Below, piece by piece: positions 1-9,864 of a stretch of DNA of 64,000 bases. The translations under genes were made by a program, and so were the position numbers. The notes beneath the pieces were generated by a model. That model searched no databases, was not told where the DNA came from, and saw only the letters and a list, made by a program, of their open reading frames with translations. Each line of letters begins with the position of its first letter. The first letter of the stretch is position 1. This DNA is from Heterobilharzia americana (lineage: Eukaryota > Platyhelminthes > Trematoda > Strigeidida > Schistosomatidae): positions 61,449,257 to 61,513,256 of the forward strand of contig OX104128.1 in NCBI GenBank assembly GCA_944470555.2, given 5' to 3'.

Positions 1-310
1 GTAGTATTCATCATGAACTGACATCAGTCGGATAATCATTGAGAACCTGGGAGAACTGGACGACTGTTTCGTCGTGGAATGGGACTACTTGGCAGTACAC
101 ACCTGATTAATAGAACTAGGAAGATATGAACCACTCGATTTCTACCCACTGGCTCAGCCGAAACATGGTCGCCAAAAAAGCTGAAGCCTCTGGATCCGAT
201 ATCTGGCAAGGTTAGAGAATACTCATTCCATGACGAAACCGCTGTCAACTCCCACGATTTCAATGATTCTCTAACTGACATAAGTGTATAATGAATACCA
301 ACTTGAAGTT
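1..310. mobile_element. HS1 hammerhead SINE, decayed foldback copy
   Basis: Left half reads inward from a GTATTCATCATGAACTGACA-type end; the right half ends with the inverted version (GTATAATGAATACC then AACTTGAAG). The two halves are imperfect inverted copies of one unit also seen near 2.3, 44.6, 46.3 and 54.8 kb. Both arms keep a degenerate hammerhead-like strip (GACGAAAC with a nearby AGTCCC), but the CUGANGA box is lost. The left end may continue outside the window. Confidence 0.5.
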
Positions 311-1845
311 TATGCAAGTTGAAAGAAGAACGAATAACATGTAGAACTTCTGATGTATTTCTTTACTTGTGTAGACTGTAATCTCACAGGTCAGCATTTT
401 CAAAAGAATGAATTGACGGTGATATGTTGAATTAGAAATGTTTATCAACATCCTAAAGGTGACATGACTTACTGTGATTTTATTAAAATGCACATCACCG
501 TTTAGGTTATTCGCAGTCTCAAAGCGACTGATATAATATCATAGTTGTGTACCTACAACATCCAGTGCTGCAGTCACAGACGGTTCTACTAAGCTATCTC
601 AGGCGTGGTTGACCTCCTGTAGGAATGAGGTGTATACACTGGTTGGTCAGTGGAAACTAGAGTGTCATAATTTCTCTCAAGGTTGTAGAAACGATTTCCT
701 GTCATGAGACAACAAACGTGAAACCAAGGTTGAGGGCTTTCTGTCGGTTGCTTCCAATCGCCTAATATTCAACAAAGTACTTCACTTGTTGAAAAGATAC
801 TTTAATACTCTATCATAAAATGGTGACGTTTTGTACAGTAGGTCTATCAATTCAGTGAAGCCAACAAAACAAGCTTACTATACCTAAACTCGTTGTGTGA
901 TATTGAACTGCTGGATAAATAGGCAGTTTGATGTTGTATACAGCAGTTGGTATTCTTCACCTCAACACGCCAGAACTAGGTAATCACAAGGAGAGTCTTT
1001 CACCTACCTGTAAGTAGATTTATCACTTCGACGATTTCGACTGAAAATCTATTTTGGAAACATCGGTTAAATTCACTTAATGAAAGCTAACAAACTACCG
1101 TTGCAAGATATCGTTGAACGTCTAGTTGCTGTTAGAATCGACGATTTACAATACTGAGAAAGTCAACCCATACTACTGACTACTTTATTAGTTTTAAGCT
1201 GCCATTCTAGTCAACCATCTGAATGAGAATTACTGAAAAAAATATGAGTTTGACCGAATAGTCTTCTCTGATAGTAAGCGTGTTTCACTGAGTAAATTTA
1301 CTGCGAACTGATGTTTTCATACTTCCTCATACATTTCATGATTAGTTCCATGCTACAAGTAACTAAGATTTTAGTTTGTAATTTTTATGAACTTATCTAC
1401 GCATATCGAGGTATTCAAAGGCTTTGTTTTTGAAAATCGCGGTGATTCACATCAGACAATCTGTTTATAACAATGGTAACATTAAATCAACATATGTATA
1501 AACAATAACTCGATTTCTAGTAAATAATCAGTGACCTGTATAATATTCCAGTGTACAAGTAGCTAAACATGCGCCTACTTCTCTGATAACATGAGTTTTT
1601 CAAATCCGTCCGACTGATTAAAGTTAATATCACAAAAGCAGGTTTATTAAATACATAGGTCAACAAAATCAACAATTTATTTTCAACCTTCACTTTAAAA
1701 CTGTTTGTATATAAACTAGTATGACAGGTGAAGTGCCATTGAAAGCAATGTCTATGCTTTCTGCTTAAAACAAACTACTTCACTAGAGTGACTTTGAATT
1801 TAGCCACTAAGCTCGAAGACTCACCATCATGATGTCAGTTTTATA
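311..1845. other. unassigned AT-rich sequence
   Basis: No coding region, RNA gene or clear repeat family was recognised here. Open frames are short, lack recognisable motifs and occur on both strands as expected by chance. Confidence 0.4.
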
Positions 1846-1849
1846 GATG

Positions 1850-2040
1850 TTATTTGGTTGGAGGTGACTGGCAGAAAGCCCTACCTAACCTGGACCGTGT
1901 AGCTGTCGGGATTCGTCAGCAAGGTCCATCTTCAACCTCGATGGAACTGATGTCCCACCTGAGATTTAAACCCTCACGACCCAATGCTGCAGTGAGTGAC
2001 ATTCTCATTGAACTATTCGGACATTACAACGATTAAGCTG
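1850..2040 (-). mobile_element. tRNA-like SINE fragment
   Basis: On the minus strand there is a B-box-like GGTTTAAATCTC followed by AGGTGGGAC. A similar arrangement (GGTTTGAGTCTC then AGGTGGGAT) occurs near 17.58 kb, so this is a dispersed repeat. The 60-residue open frame on the plus strand is a shadow. Family assignment is tentative. Confidence 0.3.
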
Positions 2041-2225
2041 CTCTAGGAATTGATGGAATATTAACTAATCAAACAATTTCCGACTTGAGAATTTTACAGT
2101 TCTATCGCCTCATATTTTTTGTCTTCTCTTATAGTAGAATTTTACCTATGTTAGGCATTGGTTCGATGAACAAAGATTCAGCATTCAATCTCTCTCTCTC
2201 TCCACCTAAATATATTAAACTTATT

Positions 2226-2720
2226 AAATTTTGGGGAGTTGTGGAGATTTGGAAATATTTCAAGTTGTTATTCATCGTAGACTGACATCAGTTGGAGGAA
2301 CACAGGAAACCTGGGAGCACTGGACAGCTGTTTCGTCCTAGTACGGGACTCCTCAGCAGTGCGCACCCATGACCCCGCCAGGGATGGTGATCGGTGGAGT
2401 CAAAGCCTGATGGCTATGAGGACAGATACTCAGCGATGACATTGGGTGGCGGTTGCGCTATATCGTGAGCTAACAGAAGCTGGAAATATGGAGCGTTGGG
2501 TTCTGACCCAGTGGCTCAATGGTAACGCGCTGGCAGCGGAACCTGAAGGTCGCGGGTTCGATCCTGCTGGTGTGGGGTCGTGGGTGCGCTGAGCAGTCCC
2601 GTACTAGGACGAAACAGCTGTCCAGTGCTCCCAGGTTTCCTTTGTTTCTCCAATTGATGTCAGTCTACGATGAATAACAACTTGAAATAATTTCAAATCT
2701 CCACAACTCCCTCAAAATTT
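2226..2720. mobile_element. HS1 hammerhead SINE, head-to-head foldback
   Basis: Two inverted copies of one unit meet at the centre. The right arm reads on plus: A-box-like TGGCTCAATGGTAACGCG, B-box-like GGGTTCGATCC, a hammerhead-like strip, then a tail through GATGTCAGTCTACGATGAAT and CCACAACTCCCTC. The left arm is the inverse, running from the same tail inward. The tRNA-like heads face the centre, so internal pol III-type promoters would transcribe outward in both directions. A short further piece of the central segment (GATGGAGTCAAAGCCTGATG) is repeated near 2790. Confidence 0.75.
2317..2362 (-). ncRNA. candidate hammerhead ribozyme (HS1 left arm)
   Basis: On the minus strand: GCACUG, then CUGAGGA (fits the CUGANGA core), stem II GUCC/GGAC with a 7-nt loop, GAAA, CAG-CUG, UC cleavage site, then CAGUGC. 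Stem I is GCACUG paired to CAGUGC (6 bp, perfect). Stem III is ACAG/CUGU with no loop, so it cannot close within one molecule but could form between two copies. All core residues of the hammerhead consensus are present. Activity is untested. Confidence 0.6.
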
Positions 2721-2899
2721 AATTGAACTGGTGCTCATTGGTGACTGGTTTCGAGAAGTATTCCCGAAGTTCCAATGAGAAGTCGTGACCGATGGAGTCA
2801 AAGCCTGATGGCCATGAGGACATATTAAACTTATGTTCAGTTGTTTCAACCTGTCCTTGTGTTTGGTTGCGTGTCAGTGTTTTCTTCTAGATTACTGAT

Positions 2900-3082
2900 T
2901 CGATTGACAGGGTATTTTATTCTTTATTTGGATAAACTCTGAATTGTTGGTTTTTTATATTTATTTGACTTCACAGTCATTGCATGATATTTGGTGTAAA
3001 CGAGTTGATAGCATACGTAAAACGACTTAGTTTATCTCTGAATGGGTATGTAGCTTTAAATGGCATCCTAATTCCAGCCTTG
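2900..3082 (-). pseudogene. PLE-C relic, endonuclease-proximal part
   Basis: The plus sequence TTTGACTTCACAGTCATTGC through CTAATTCCAGCCTTG parallels 14.81-14.95 kb (TTTGACCTCGCAGTCATTAC through TTATTCCAGCCTTG), where the minus strand encodes a GIY-YIG endonuclease of a Penelope-like element. The reading frame is broken. The homology resumes at 4321 after an inserted PLE-B, so this and 4321-4600 were once contiguous. Confidence 0.55.
3075..3082. repeat. target-site duplication, left copy (PLE-B)
   Basis: CAGCCTTG here is repeated at 4321-4328. The two copies bound PLE-B, and joining the flanks across them restores the order seen in the uninterrupted PLE-C copy at about 14.95 kb. Confidence 0.6.
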
Positions 3083-3112
3083 AAATGGTGGAGAATATCT
3101 GTAGCTCAGGTG

Positions 3113-3190
3113 GATTGTCTTGGTTGTATTGTGTTCTCTGAGCTGGGTTGCTTAATCGTGAAGCTTTCATAGCCTTTCTAGACGACATCA
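3113..3190. repeat. inverted tail of PLE-B, 5' copy
   Basis: Reads TTGTATTGTGTTCTCTGAGC...GACGACATCA; its reverse complement occurs at 4242-4317 with only scattered differences. Related tail sequence occurs as a solo palindrome at 9704-9864 and at 15508-15620. About 30 bp upstream (TGGTGGAGAATAT) also belongs to the tail, judged from the 9.86 kb copy. Confidence 0.8.
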
Positions 3191-4241
3191 CCAGACAAAA
3201 GAATCGTCTAGATACTTTTGTTATAATTTAAAGAGATGATATAGAAAACATCCACAGTTTGATCAACAACGTTTTCAATGACATCAAATTCACAATGGTG
3301 AACGAGTCAAACAACCAACTACCATTCCTGGATGTTTTAGTCAGTAAGACAAATGCCGAAAAACTGGAAACCGAAGTGTACAGAAACACAACACACTGAT
3401 CGAATCCTCAACTACAGTAGTAACAACCCAAGAAACCATAAAATTAGTTGCGTGCAGACTCCATTCAAAAGAGCGAGAACACACTGCAGTACAATAACTT
3501 CATGGCGAAACGAAGAAAATTACTTGATGTCTGTCCTACAGAAGAACGGTTACCCACGAAACTTTATCAGAAGATGCCTATCCTGTAAAATAGCAACTAC
3601 AAAGCCATCGACAGAAATCAACTAAAGCACCACTCTACCATGCATAAAGAATATATCAGAAATCACGACAAGATTACTGAGACCGCTTGGAATTGGTGTA
3701 GCTCATAAACCAACAAATTTCCTCCAAACACTATTATGCAGACCAAAAGATGCAACAATCAAAGAAAACAAACCGAATATCATTTACAAAATCAACCGTA
3801 ATAACTGCAGTCAACACTACATTCGACAAAGTGGTCGCCCTCTTCGCCTTCGTCTACATAAACAACCATTGGCCACGACATTTCATCACTCATTTCAATG
3901 CACGTTGACAATTATGGATATGAACTGAATTTCGACAATGTAGAAATTTTGGACAAAGGAAACACAAAGAATGTCAGAGAATTCCTAGAAGCTTAGCATT
4001 CAGGTCAGTCAGCAATCAACAGAAGTATAGACATGGACCCAATCTATCAACCAATAAGAAAAATGATAAACGACAGAAAGGTCAAAGGTCAAGCAGAAGA
4101 ACAGCCAACAGAAAAGTCTATACAGTCAATGATACAACTGTCGAAGGAAACAACCATTCACAGACCACATCGTCAGAGCAAGCCACTAAATCACTCACGG
4201 AGAGATACTGACAGCTCACCTCATGCTGAAGTTAGTGCTGA

Positions 4242-4317
4242 TGATGTCGTCTAGAAAGACAATAAAAGCTTCACGATTAAACAACCCAGCTCAGAGAACA
4301 CAATACAACCAAGATAA
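4242..4317. repeat. 3' tail of PLE-B
   Basis: Inverse of 3113-3190 (TGATGTCGTCTAGAAAGAC through CAATACAACCAAGATAAT). Inverted tail copies flanking the body are a known PLE arrangement. Confidence 0.8.
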
Positions 4318-4320
4318 TTT

Positions 4321-4600
4321 CAGCCTTGTTGAGAAGTACACGTGATGTCTGTTTTGGTTCGTCCTTGTATGCTAATCGTCAAGAATCCTTGAACCATTTT
4401 CTAGTTGTGTTGCAGTTAGTATTCATGATACCACCACCACTTGTTTTCATACTTGTTCCTACTACTTTTTCAATAAAATTTAGGAGATACCTTTTGTTTC
4501 GTATTGTTTTCTTAGTGTCTTTCAATTCACCGGGAAAGAAACAAGTGCCTATACAGGTTAGGAGTTTCTTACTACCCTGACAGAGTTCACAATATGCTAT
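4321..4600 (-). pseudogene. PLE-C relic, thumb-proximal part
   Basis: After the second CAGCCTTG the sequence continues TTGAGAAGTACACGTGATG, parallel to TTGAGGATCCTACGTGAAG near 14.95 kb in the other PLE-C copy. On the minus strand it encodes a string ending in TSRVLLNKA, comparable to TSRILNKAGIRVVF at the other locus. It is the other half of the element interrupted by PLE-B. Confidence 0.5.
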
Positions 4601-6765
4601 TAAAGCTTACAGTAACTTTTAGGAGAGTTTCTGATATGAAAAATAATTTATAGACAGGCACTTCAATAAATAACTTTGGTAAGTTGGATAGTCTTAGCTG
4701 AACTCGGAACTTATGTCTAGGAGATAAGCCAGATATTTACAACGAATAATACTATTGATTTAGCCACTAAAGCATCTCAGGCAATTCAGTGTATGATATG
4801 CAATTAAGTAAGTTAGGGATACTGTAGGGGATCTGAGTTAAAGAGCCCATAGATGGTATCTCCTTTGCTTAGTCTTTTGTATCTGATTGCGAGGTTATAG
4901 AATTCTAGTACGTGACAAATACATGTCATCTACACATACCACAAAGGAGGATGCAGTTAGATTACATATACAAGGCACAGTTTCTTTAAAACTGATGGTC
5001 CTACTTGGATTAAATATTATCACTGCTACTATTCCCCAACGATATGATGGAAATGTTCATTTAATATCGAAACCTAGGTTGAATACACGTAGCGTACCTT
5101 GTGTCATCGGTTTGACTAAAACTCCCTTTTGCTCTAAAATAAACCTGATAATAGTTAACTGCAGAATGAGACTACACTTCCTCAGCTTTACTTCTGAAAA
5201 TGTAGGTTACTTGATAAAAACATCTGATTACTGTTGTATAACCAATGCAATCTACAGTTTGACGTTGGCGCTAGACCTGTAATTACTCTCCAGTCAACTT
5301 TTTGTCGTGGTTAAATCCTGAAGAAAAGCAATCCTATCTTTCTCAACTCGACTGCATTGATGTCATATATCAAACTGAGTAACTCATCAACACAGTATTC
5401 ATAGTTGAAGTACTTGACAAAGGTGAAAAATTCGGAAATTACATTGGGAAGTATTTTTTCTTATCGAAACAATATTTGAAATAGGTAGACTCAGCCTATT
5501 TAAAGCTAGACGGGACGCGAAAATGCATTGAAATTCATTTCATTTTCACTTGAAATAAACATGCTGCCGTGGCAAATTTTTCTGCATTTATTAGCCGAAT
5601 GGAGGAAAAGAATTATACTGAAAGATAAAAATATTTTCGACAAATCAGTATTAGAAAAGCATCTATTCAGTCAAATTTGTTCTAAAAAAGATTAAAGTGA
5701 TTTGTAGGCTTAATGAATAGAAAACAGAGTTAGATAGAGCGACTAGTTGCAGAGACAATTAAATGCATTTAACACAGTAGGATCGTAAAGTTGCACTAAA
5801 TTTCAGCCACTCAGTGAGTTATTAGTTGACTTTCGACTGCCCGATGATGCTGACATTCTGGTTTTTCCTTTCGTAAGTAAAATAAGATTTTTGCGTCAAA
5901 AATGGATTTGCAGCAATAACCAGGAAGTTGTGACTATTGTAATCATAGAGAATCGCCAGATGGAGTTCAAAAAATTATAATAAGCTCGAAGGACTGACAA
6001 ATTAAATTGTGAACTGTGTTGAAACGGCGAAAAGTCAGGAAATTATATCTTCTTTCAGTGATGGCGCGGAACAGTTATGCAGGTGTTTAGAGAGTAAACT
6101 TTAGGGTAATGGTTTGACATTAGGGTGGACATCTGACTGGTAATCCATATAAGTTAGGAGATGCCTATTCCCCGTTTATTCAAATTCGGGTGGGAAAAAG
6201 AGGGTATAAAACCTTATAGAGATGATACTTGGAGCAAAACTATCGCATGAAAGTTGACTTCTTTTTCAATTTGACACTTGCATATTCATATATCATGAGC
6301 TATGCATTTATTGGTTGCACAACAGTGTGAAGAGTGAAGGTTACTCAGTGGGTCACTCAAGTTCGGCACACTTTTCGGATCCTACCTCAATCACCTAGTA
6401 GATTGTATAGTGAAGCCTTGCATTTAAGTGTTTGAGAACTTGACTACCGCAGAAAATAACACTGATGTAAGATGACCATCCTGGACAACCTATTTTTCTC
6501 ACCTAAGATGAATGTCAATGGATGGAAGTCGAAAACTGAGTATTTTCAAATGAAAATATGCAAAATGTACAAATGGGTTCTAAGCGGACATAAAGTACTC
6601 GAACCACTTGCATTATCTCATCACCCTTAAAGAGAAATGAAAGATATAGATTCGAATTCTTATAAATAATGTTCACCAGAAATACTCTACACATGAGAAA
6701 ATGCTGTAAAAAACTAAATATACACATGTTATAAATTTACTTGGTGCCTTCAAAGGAATCCAGGA
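4601..6765. other. unassigned sequence with one 131-codon open frame
   Basis: An open frame on plus at 4887-5282 starts RILVRDKYMSSTHTTKEDAV and has a hydrophobic stretch (LKLMVLLGLNIITATI). I recognise no domain and see no convincing splice context, so I do not call it a gene. The remainder holds nothing identifiable. Confidence 0.3.
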
Positions 6766-6769
6766 CGTA

Positions 6770-7165
6770 CGACTACTCCTATTTGAGACTGTTCAGTTAG
6801 ACGCATCTGTTTTTCAGTAAGTTATGTTGTTCCCACTGAGATTACAACACCACACCACACCGCATCCACCACTTCACAATGCAAGGCATTATCCACTGAA
6901 CCAACGAGACACGAGACCAATCTCTTGTTCCTAACCGGTAGAGTGGAAAACGCTTTGTCGTTTGAAGCGATGAGTGCGGGGTTCGAATCTCAATTGGAAC
7001 AATATCACTCTGAGATGAAGGTGCATGCAATCGAAAAGTATCAAATAGGATTAGTCATACGCCTTGGATTCCATTGCCAGCCACGACCAAGTAAGTCTAT
7101 AACGTGTCGAATATCAAGGAGAGGTCGACCAATTCGATTCAGTACAAAGGAAAATTACAATAAAT
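6770..7165. mobile_element. Sm-alpha-like SINE, head-to-head foldback, decayed
   Basis: The right arm (plus) has A-box-like TAACCGGTAGAGTGGAAAACGC and B-box-like GGGGTTCGAATCTC, then a decayed tail. The left arm (minus) is the inverse with GTTGTTCCCACTGAGATTAC and a degenerate AGTCTCAAATAGGA hammerhead strip near 6780-6800. Sm-alpha elements are tRNA-headed and carry a hammerhead domain; here the catalytic core is lost. The open frames on both strands are shadows. Confidence 0.5.
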
Positions 7166-8170
7166 AAATATACGTATGCCTCAGTTAAACCATGCATTGG
7201 AGAAGAGACCTATTTTGTACCAAAGGAAAACGTTTTGCGTTTGTTTTGAAGTTGTCAGGCCCACACACTTTCTGAACTATGGTAGGAGGAAATTGCAAGC
7301 GTAAAATCTAAAACATGATTTCGAAAGAAATGTGTCTATTAAAAATTCAAGTGGTCTGTGGTATATGCTTTCATTTAATCATTTTCCTTTTTGCTTCGAA
7401 ATCCCTTGTACTTGTCGTAACTCAACATTTCACAAATCAAGTTAATAAATTAGATTGACATACAGCACATACAACTGCTGCGGCAGTTAACATCATTTCA
7501 GCAGGTGAAGATCGATTGGAAAACTCACATCAGCTCGTTGAACAAAATGATCCACCGGGAAGAGATTTCACTTTGATGCATACAAACGGCACTACAAGTG
7601 GCCTACAAAGATCTACACGATGCAATTTGATTTATAGCGGCTAGCAGTGAATTCTGAACTGTACCATTTGTCCCATTTGAGACTTAGAAACTGGAAATAC
7701 CTGCTGCATCCAAGTGAATAGTGGTGCTCCCTTTCAAATACATGTTTTGCATTCTTTTGTCAACCATCCTTAACCTAAACTCTCAGGAATATCCAATCAT
7801 CTTTCCGTGGTGCCTACATGGCACCAACAGAGGCTGACTCCTTCAATCCATCAGTTAGTTTTAATCGATGAGGGATTTCAGTAAATTTGCATGATAACTA
7901 AGTTGCAGCATGAATACAATATAATCAACTGTAAATTGGGTTGGCGCAAAACATGCTCCTAATATTTGATTCATGCATCTTGAATTTATTTCACAGACTA
8001 TGCAAAGTGAAACTGTTGATCTTTGGTCAGCTGAAATCAACTGACTTTAATTAGCTTAAGTTTTTATTTACTGTTCATTCTTAGAGAGAAATTCAATTCA
8101 GTTATTCTACCGATTGTCTGCTTACTATAACATATGAGCACAATTGGTTGATTAGTTTTAAATAATATTA
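7166..8170. other. unassigned sequence with a possible small exon
   Basis: From about 7503 an acceptor-like CATCATTTCAG is followed by an open frame to the stop at about 7641 (plus) reading GEDRLENSHQLVEQNDPPGR and onward. It has protein-like composition and richer codon use than its surroundings. No domain is recognised, there is no supporting partner exon, and it could be chance. The rest of the block shows nothing identifiable. Confidence 0.2.
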
Positions 8171-8174
8171 ACTT

Positions 8175-8450
8175 GGAGATTCGTGGGGATCTATTTATTG
8201 ACTTTAGGTTGATATGTAACATAGACAGGCATCATCTGAAAAACCTTTTGAAACCTGAGAGTACCTACAGCTGTTTCATACTCTTATGGGACTCCTCAGG
8301 GGCGCACTACGACCTCTCCAGGCATCGAATCCCAGAATTCCAGACTCCACGGCCAGCAAGTTACTGATGAGCCATTAGGTCGGTATCCAGTGCTCCCAGG
8401 TTCCCAATGATACTCCAGCTGATGTCACTCCATGGAGAATGTCATCCTGA
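8175..8450. mobile_element. HS1 hammerhead SINE fragment
   Basis: Contains CAGCTGTTTCATACTCTTATG, GGGACTCCTCAGGGGCGCAC, a tRNA-like B-box inverse (CATCGAATCCC) and CCAGCTGATGTCACTCC. The minus strand keeps CUGAGGA and GAAACAG, but stem II of the hammerhead no longer pairs. Confidence 0.5.
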
Positions 8451-8679
8451 AATTAAATCGCATTAGTCTGATAAGTGCAGGTTAACCTTGTTTAGAACGT
8501 TGATAACGAATGGTGAAATTAGTTAAATTGTGAAGTTATAATGAATGTTAAGCTGAGATTTGTCAATTTGAACGGAAATATATTTCAAGACGTTAGTGAA
8601 AATGCACATAGTATTGACAGAAGTATTGCTGACTTGCAGAGAGGAAGATTACAACTTAGAGAAATTCATCCCTAATGTT

Positions 8680-8990
8680 GTTTTTATGCCAAACCATGAC
8701 TTGTGGGGTCAGTCAAGTCGGTTGCGAGAAAAAACACTACCTGACGACCTTGGATGAAGGTTGAGCTATACAGTGAATTTACAGTAGTAGGTAAATTTCG
8801 ATCATTTAATTCTGGTCCAGTGGTTGGATTTTGACATACTCGCCACAAGACATGATACCTCGCCTGCTCATCAGTACGCACTGCTCAGGAATACCACACT
8901 AGGACGAAATAGGTATCTAAAGCGACCAGGTTTTCAATGGTCTCCAGTAGTCGTCACTTAATGATAAATACTACCTTGAAGTCAATCATT
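8680..8990. mobile_element. HS1 hammerhead SINE fragment, strongly decayed
   Basis: CATCAGTACGCACTGCTCAGG followed by CACACTAGGACGAAATAGG and TCTCCAGTAGTCGTCACTTA matches the HS1 right arm in order, but the core box and stems are mutated. Confidence 0.4.
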
Positions 8991-9703
8991 CTACATAAAC
9001 CTCTAAGTTGAACGTATGATTATTTTCAAAGTCGTTCTGAATCGAAAAGTTATGACTGTTTTTTGAAACGACCAAGTAAGCAAATAATAGAATGGCTATA
9101 CTTGCTTACCGTAAAAATTTCGCTTAAAACAATAAACCATCATCAAATAAACAACCGTTGTTAGTTCCAGTAATAAAACATTGTCTCTGAAACGAATTGA
9201 GCGACTTGAAGTCCTTATGACGAACATTTGGTTCACTTCATTGTTCAAATGGCACAACCATGAAATTCACGGTTTATTTTATTTAAAAAGCAGAAATAAC
9301 AAGTCTACAGTGAGGAAACAACCCTTGTCGTTGTCAGAACTACTATCACTAATCTGAAGGTTACAATTAGTTGTTAATCACTTACTTGAATCGAGGATTT
9401 CCATAGATTAGGTCGAGATGAAATCAGTCAGCATCAGACAGCTGTTTCAGTCATTTGGTGCTGAAGAAGTTACTGAGAACTCGTAATTACCGTGAATGAT
9501 TTGTGAATGCTCATTCTGATTATCACTATCATCGAAACGTAATGAATATTGCACTTGAATAAAGTTGAGATGGAATTTAAATAGTTGGTTTGAATCTCAC
9601 CACTAACTAGGTCTTTTCTCGGTTCCACTTATCTCCCCATGTATACGAAGATCGCCTGCTTATCAGGGTTATTTATTCAAGATGATAGAAGAGGTTTATT
9701 CTC
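8991..9703. other. unassigned sequence
   Basis: No coding motif, RNA gene or recognised repeat was seen in this AT-rich stretch. Confidence 0.3.
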
Positions 9704-9864
9704 AGTTGTGTTGCTTTCTCTGAGCTCAGTGGTTCAATCGTGAAGTTAATGCTGAAAATACTGTCTAGAAAGACGATGAAAGCTTCGCAATTAGATCACT
9801 CGACTCAGAGAATGCAACACAATCAAGATCATCCCCCACCTTGAGCTACAAATATTCTCCACCA
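9704..9864. repeat. PLE-B tail pair without element body
   Basis: Left arm CAGTTGTGTTGCTTTCTCTG...CAATCGTGAAG (9704-9743) is the inverse of the right arm CTTCGCAATTAGATC...AATGCAACACAATC (about 9783-9824). Both match the PLE-B tail at 3113-3190. Only about 40 bases lie between the arms, so either the whole PLE body was deleted or a tail dimer inserted by itself. The tail extends right to about 9864 (AATATTCTCCACC). Confidence 0.7.

Larger units (their letters stand above)
3083..4320 (+). mobile_element. PLE-B, Penelope-like element with inverted tails
   Basis: Begins with an inverted copy of its own 3' tail (3113-3190 is the inverse of 4242-4317). The body encodes the end of a Penelope-type reverse transcriptase: LPFLDVLVSK near 3320, a thumb region with NYSSNNPRNHK and LQKNGYPRNFIRR around 3400-3570, then LLRPLGIGVAHKPTN near 3670-3720 and a GIY-YIG-like endonuclease (CSQHYIRQSGRPLRLRLH) at about 3805-3870. 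Several stops and frameshifts follow (for example near 3620 and 3930), so it is dead. RT motifs A-C are absent: the copy is 5'-truncated, but the inverted tail is still present upstream. It sits inside PLE-C with an 8-bp duplication. Confidence 0.75.

Noticed and set aside
4887..5282. 131-codon open frame as a host gene
   Set aside because: No recognisable domain, no splice or promoter context, and composition close to its surroundings.
8264..8310. Hammerhead at the 8.3 kb HS1 fragment
   Set aside because: CUGAGGA and GAAACAG survive, but stem II strands no longer pair.
9704..9864. Palindrome as a rho-independent-type terminator or origin
   Set aside because: It matches PLE-B tails in both arms; the genome is eukaryotic and no replication features are visible.
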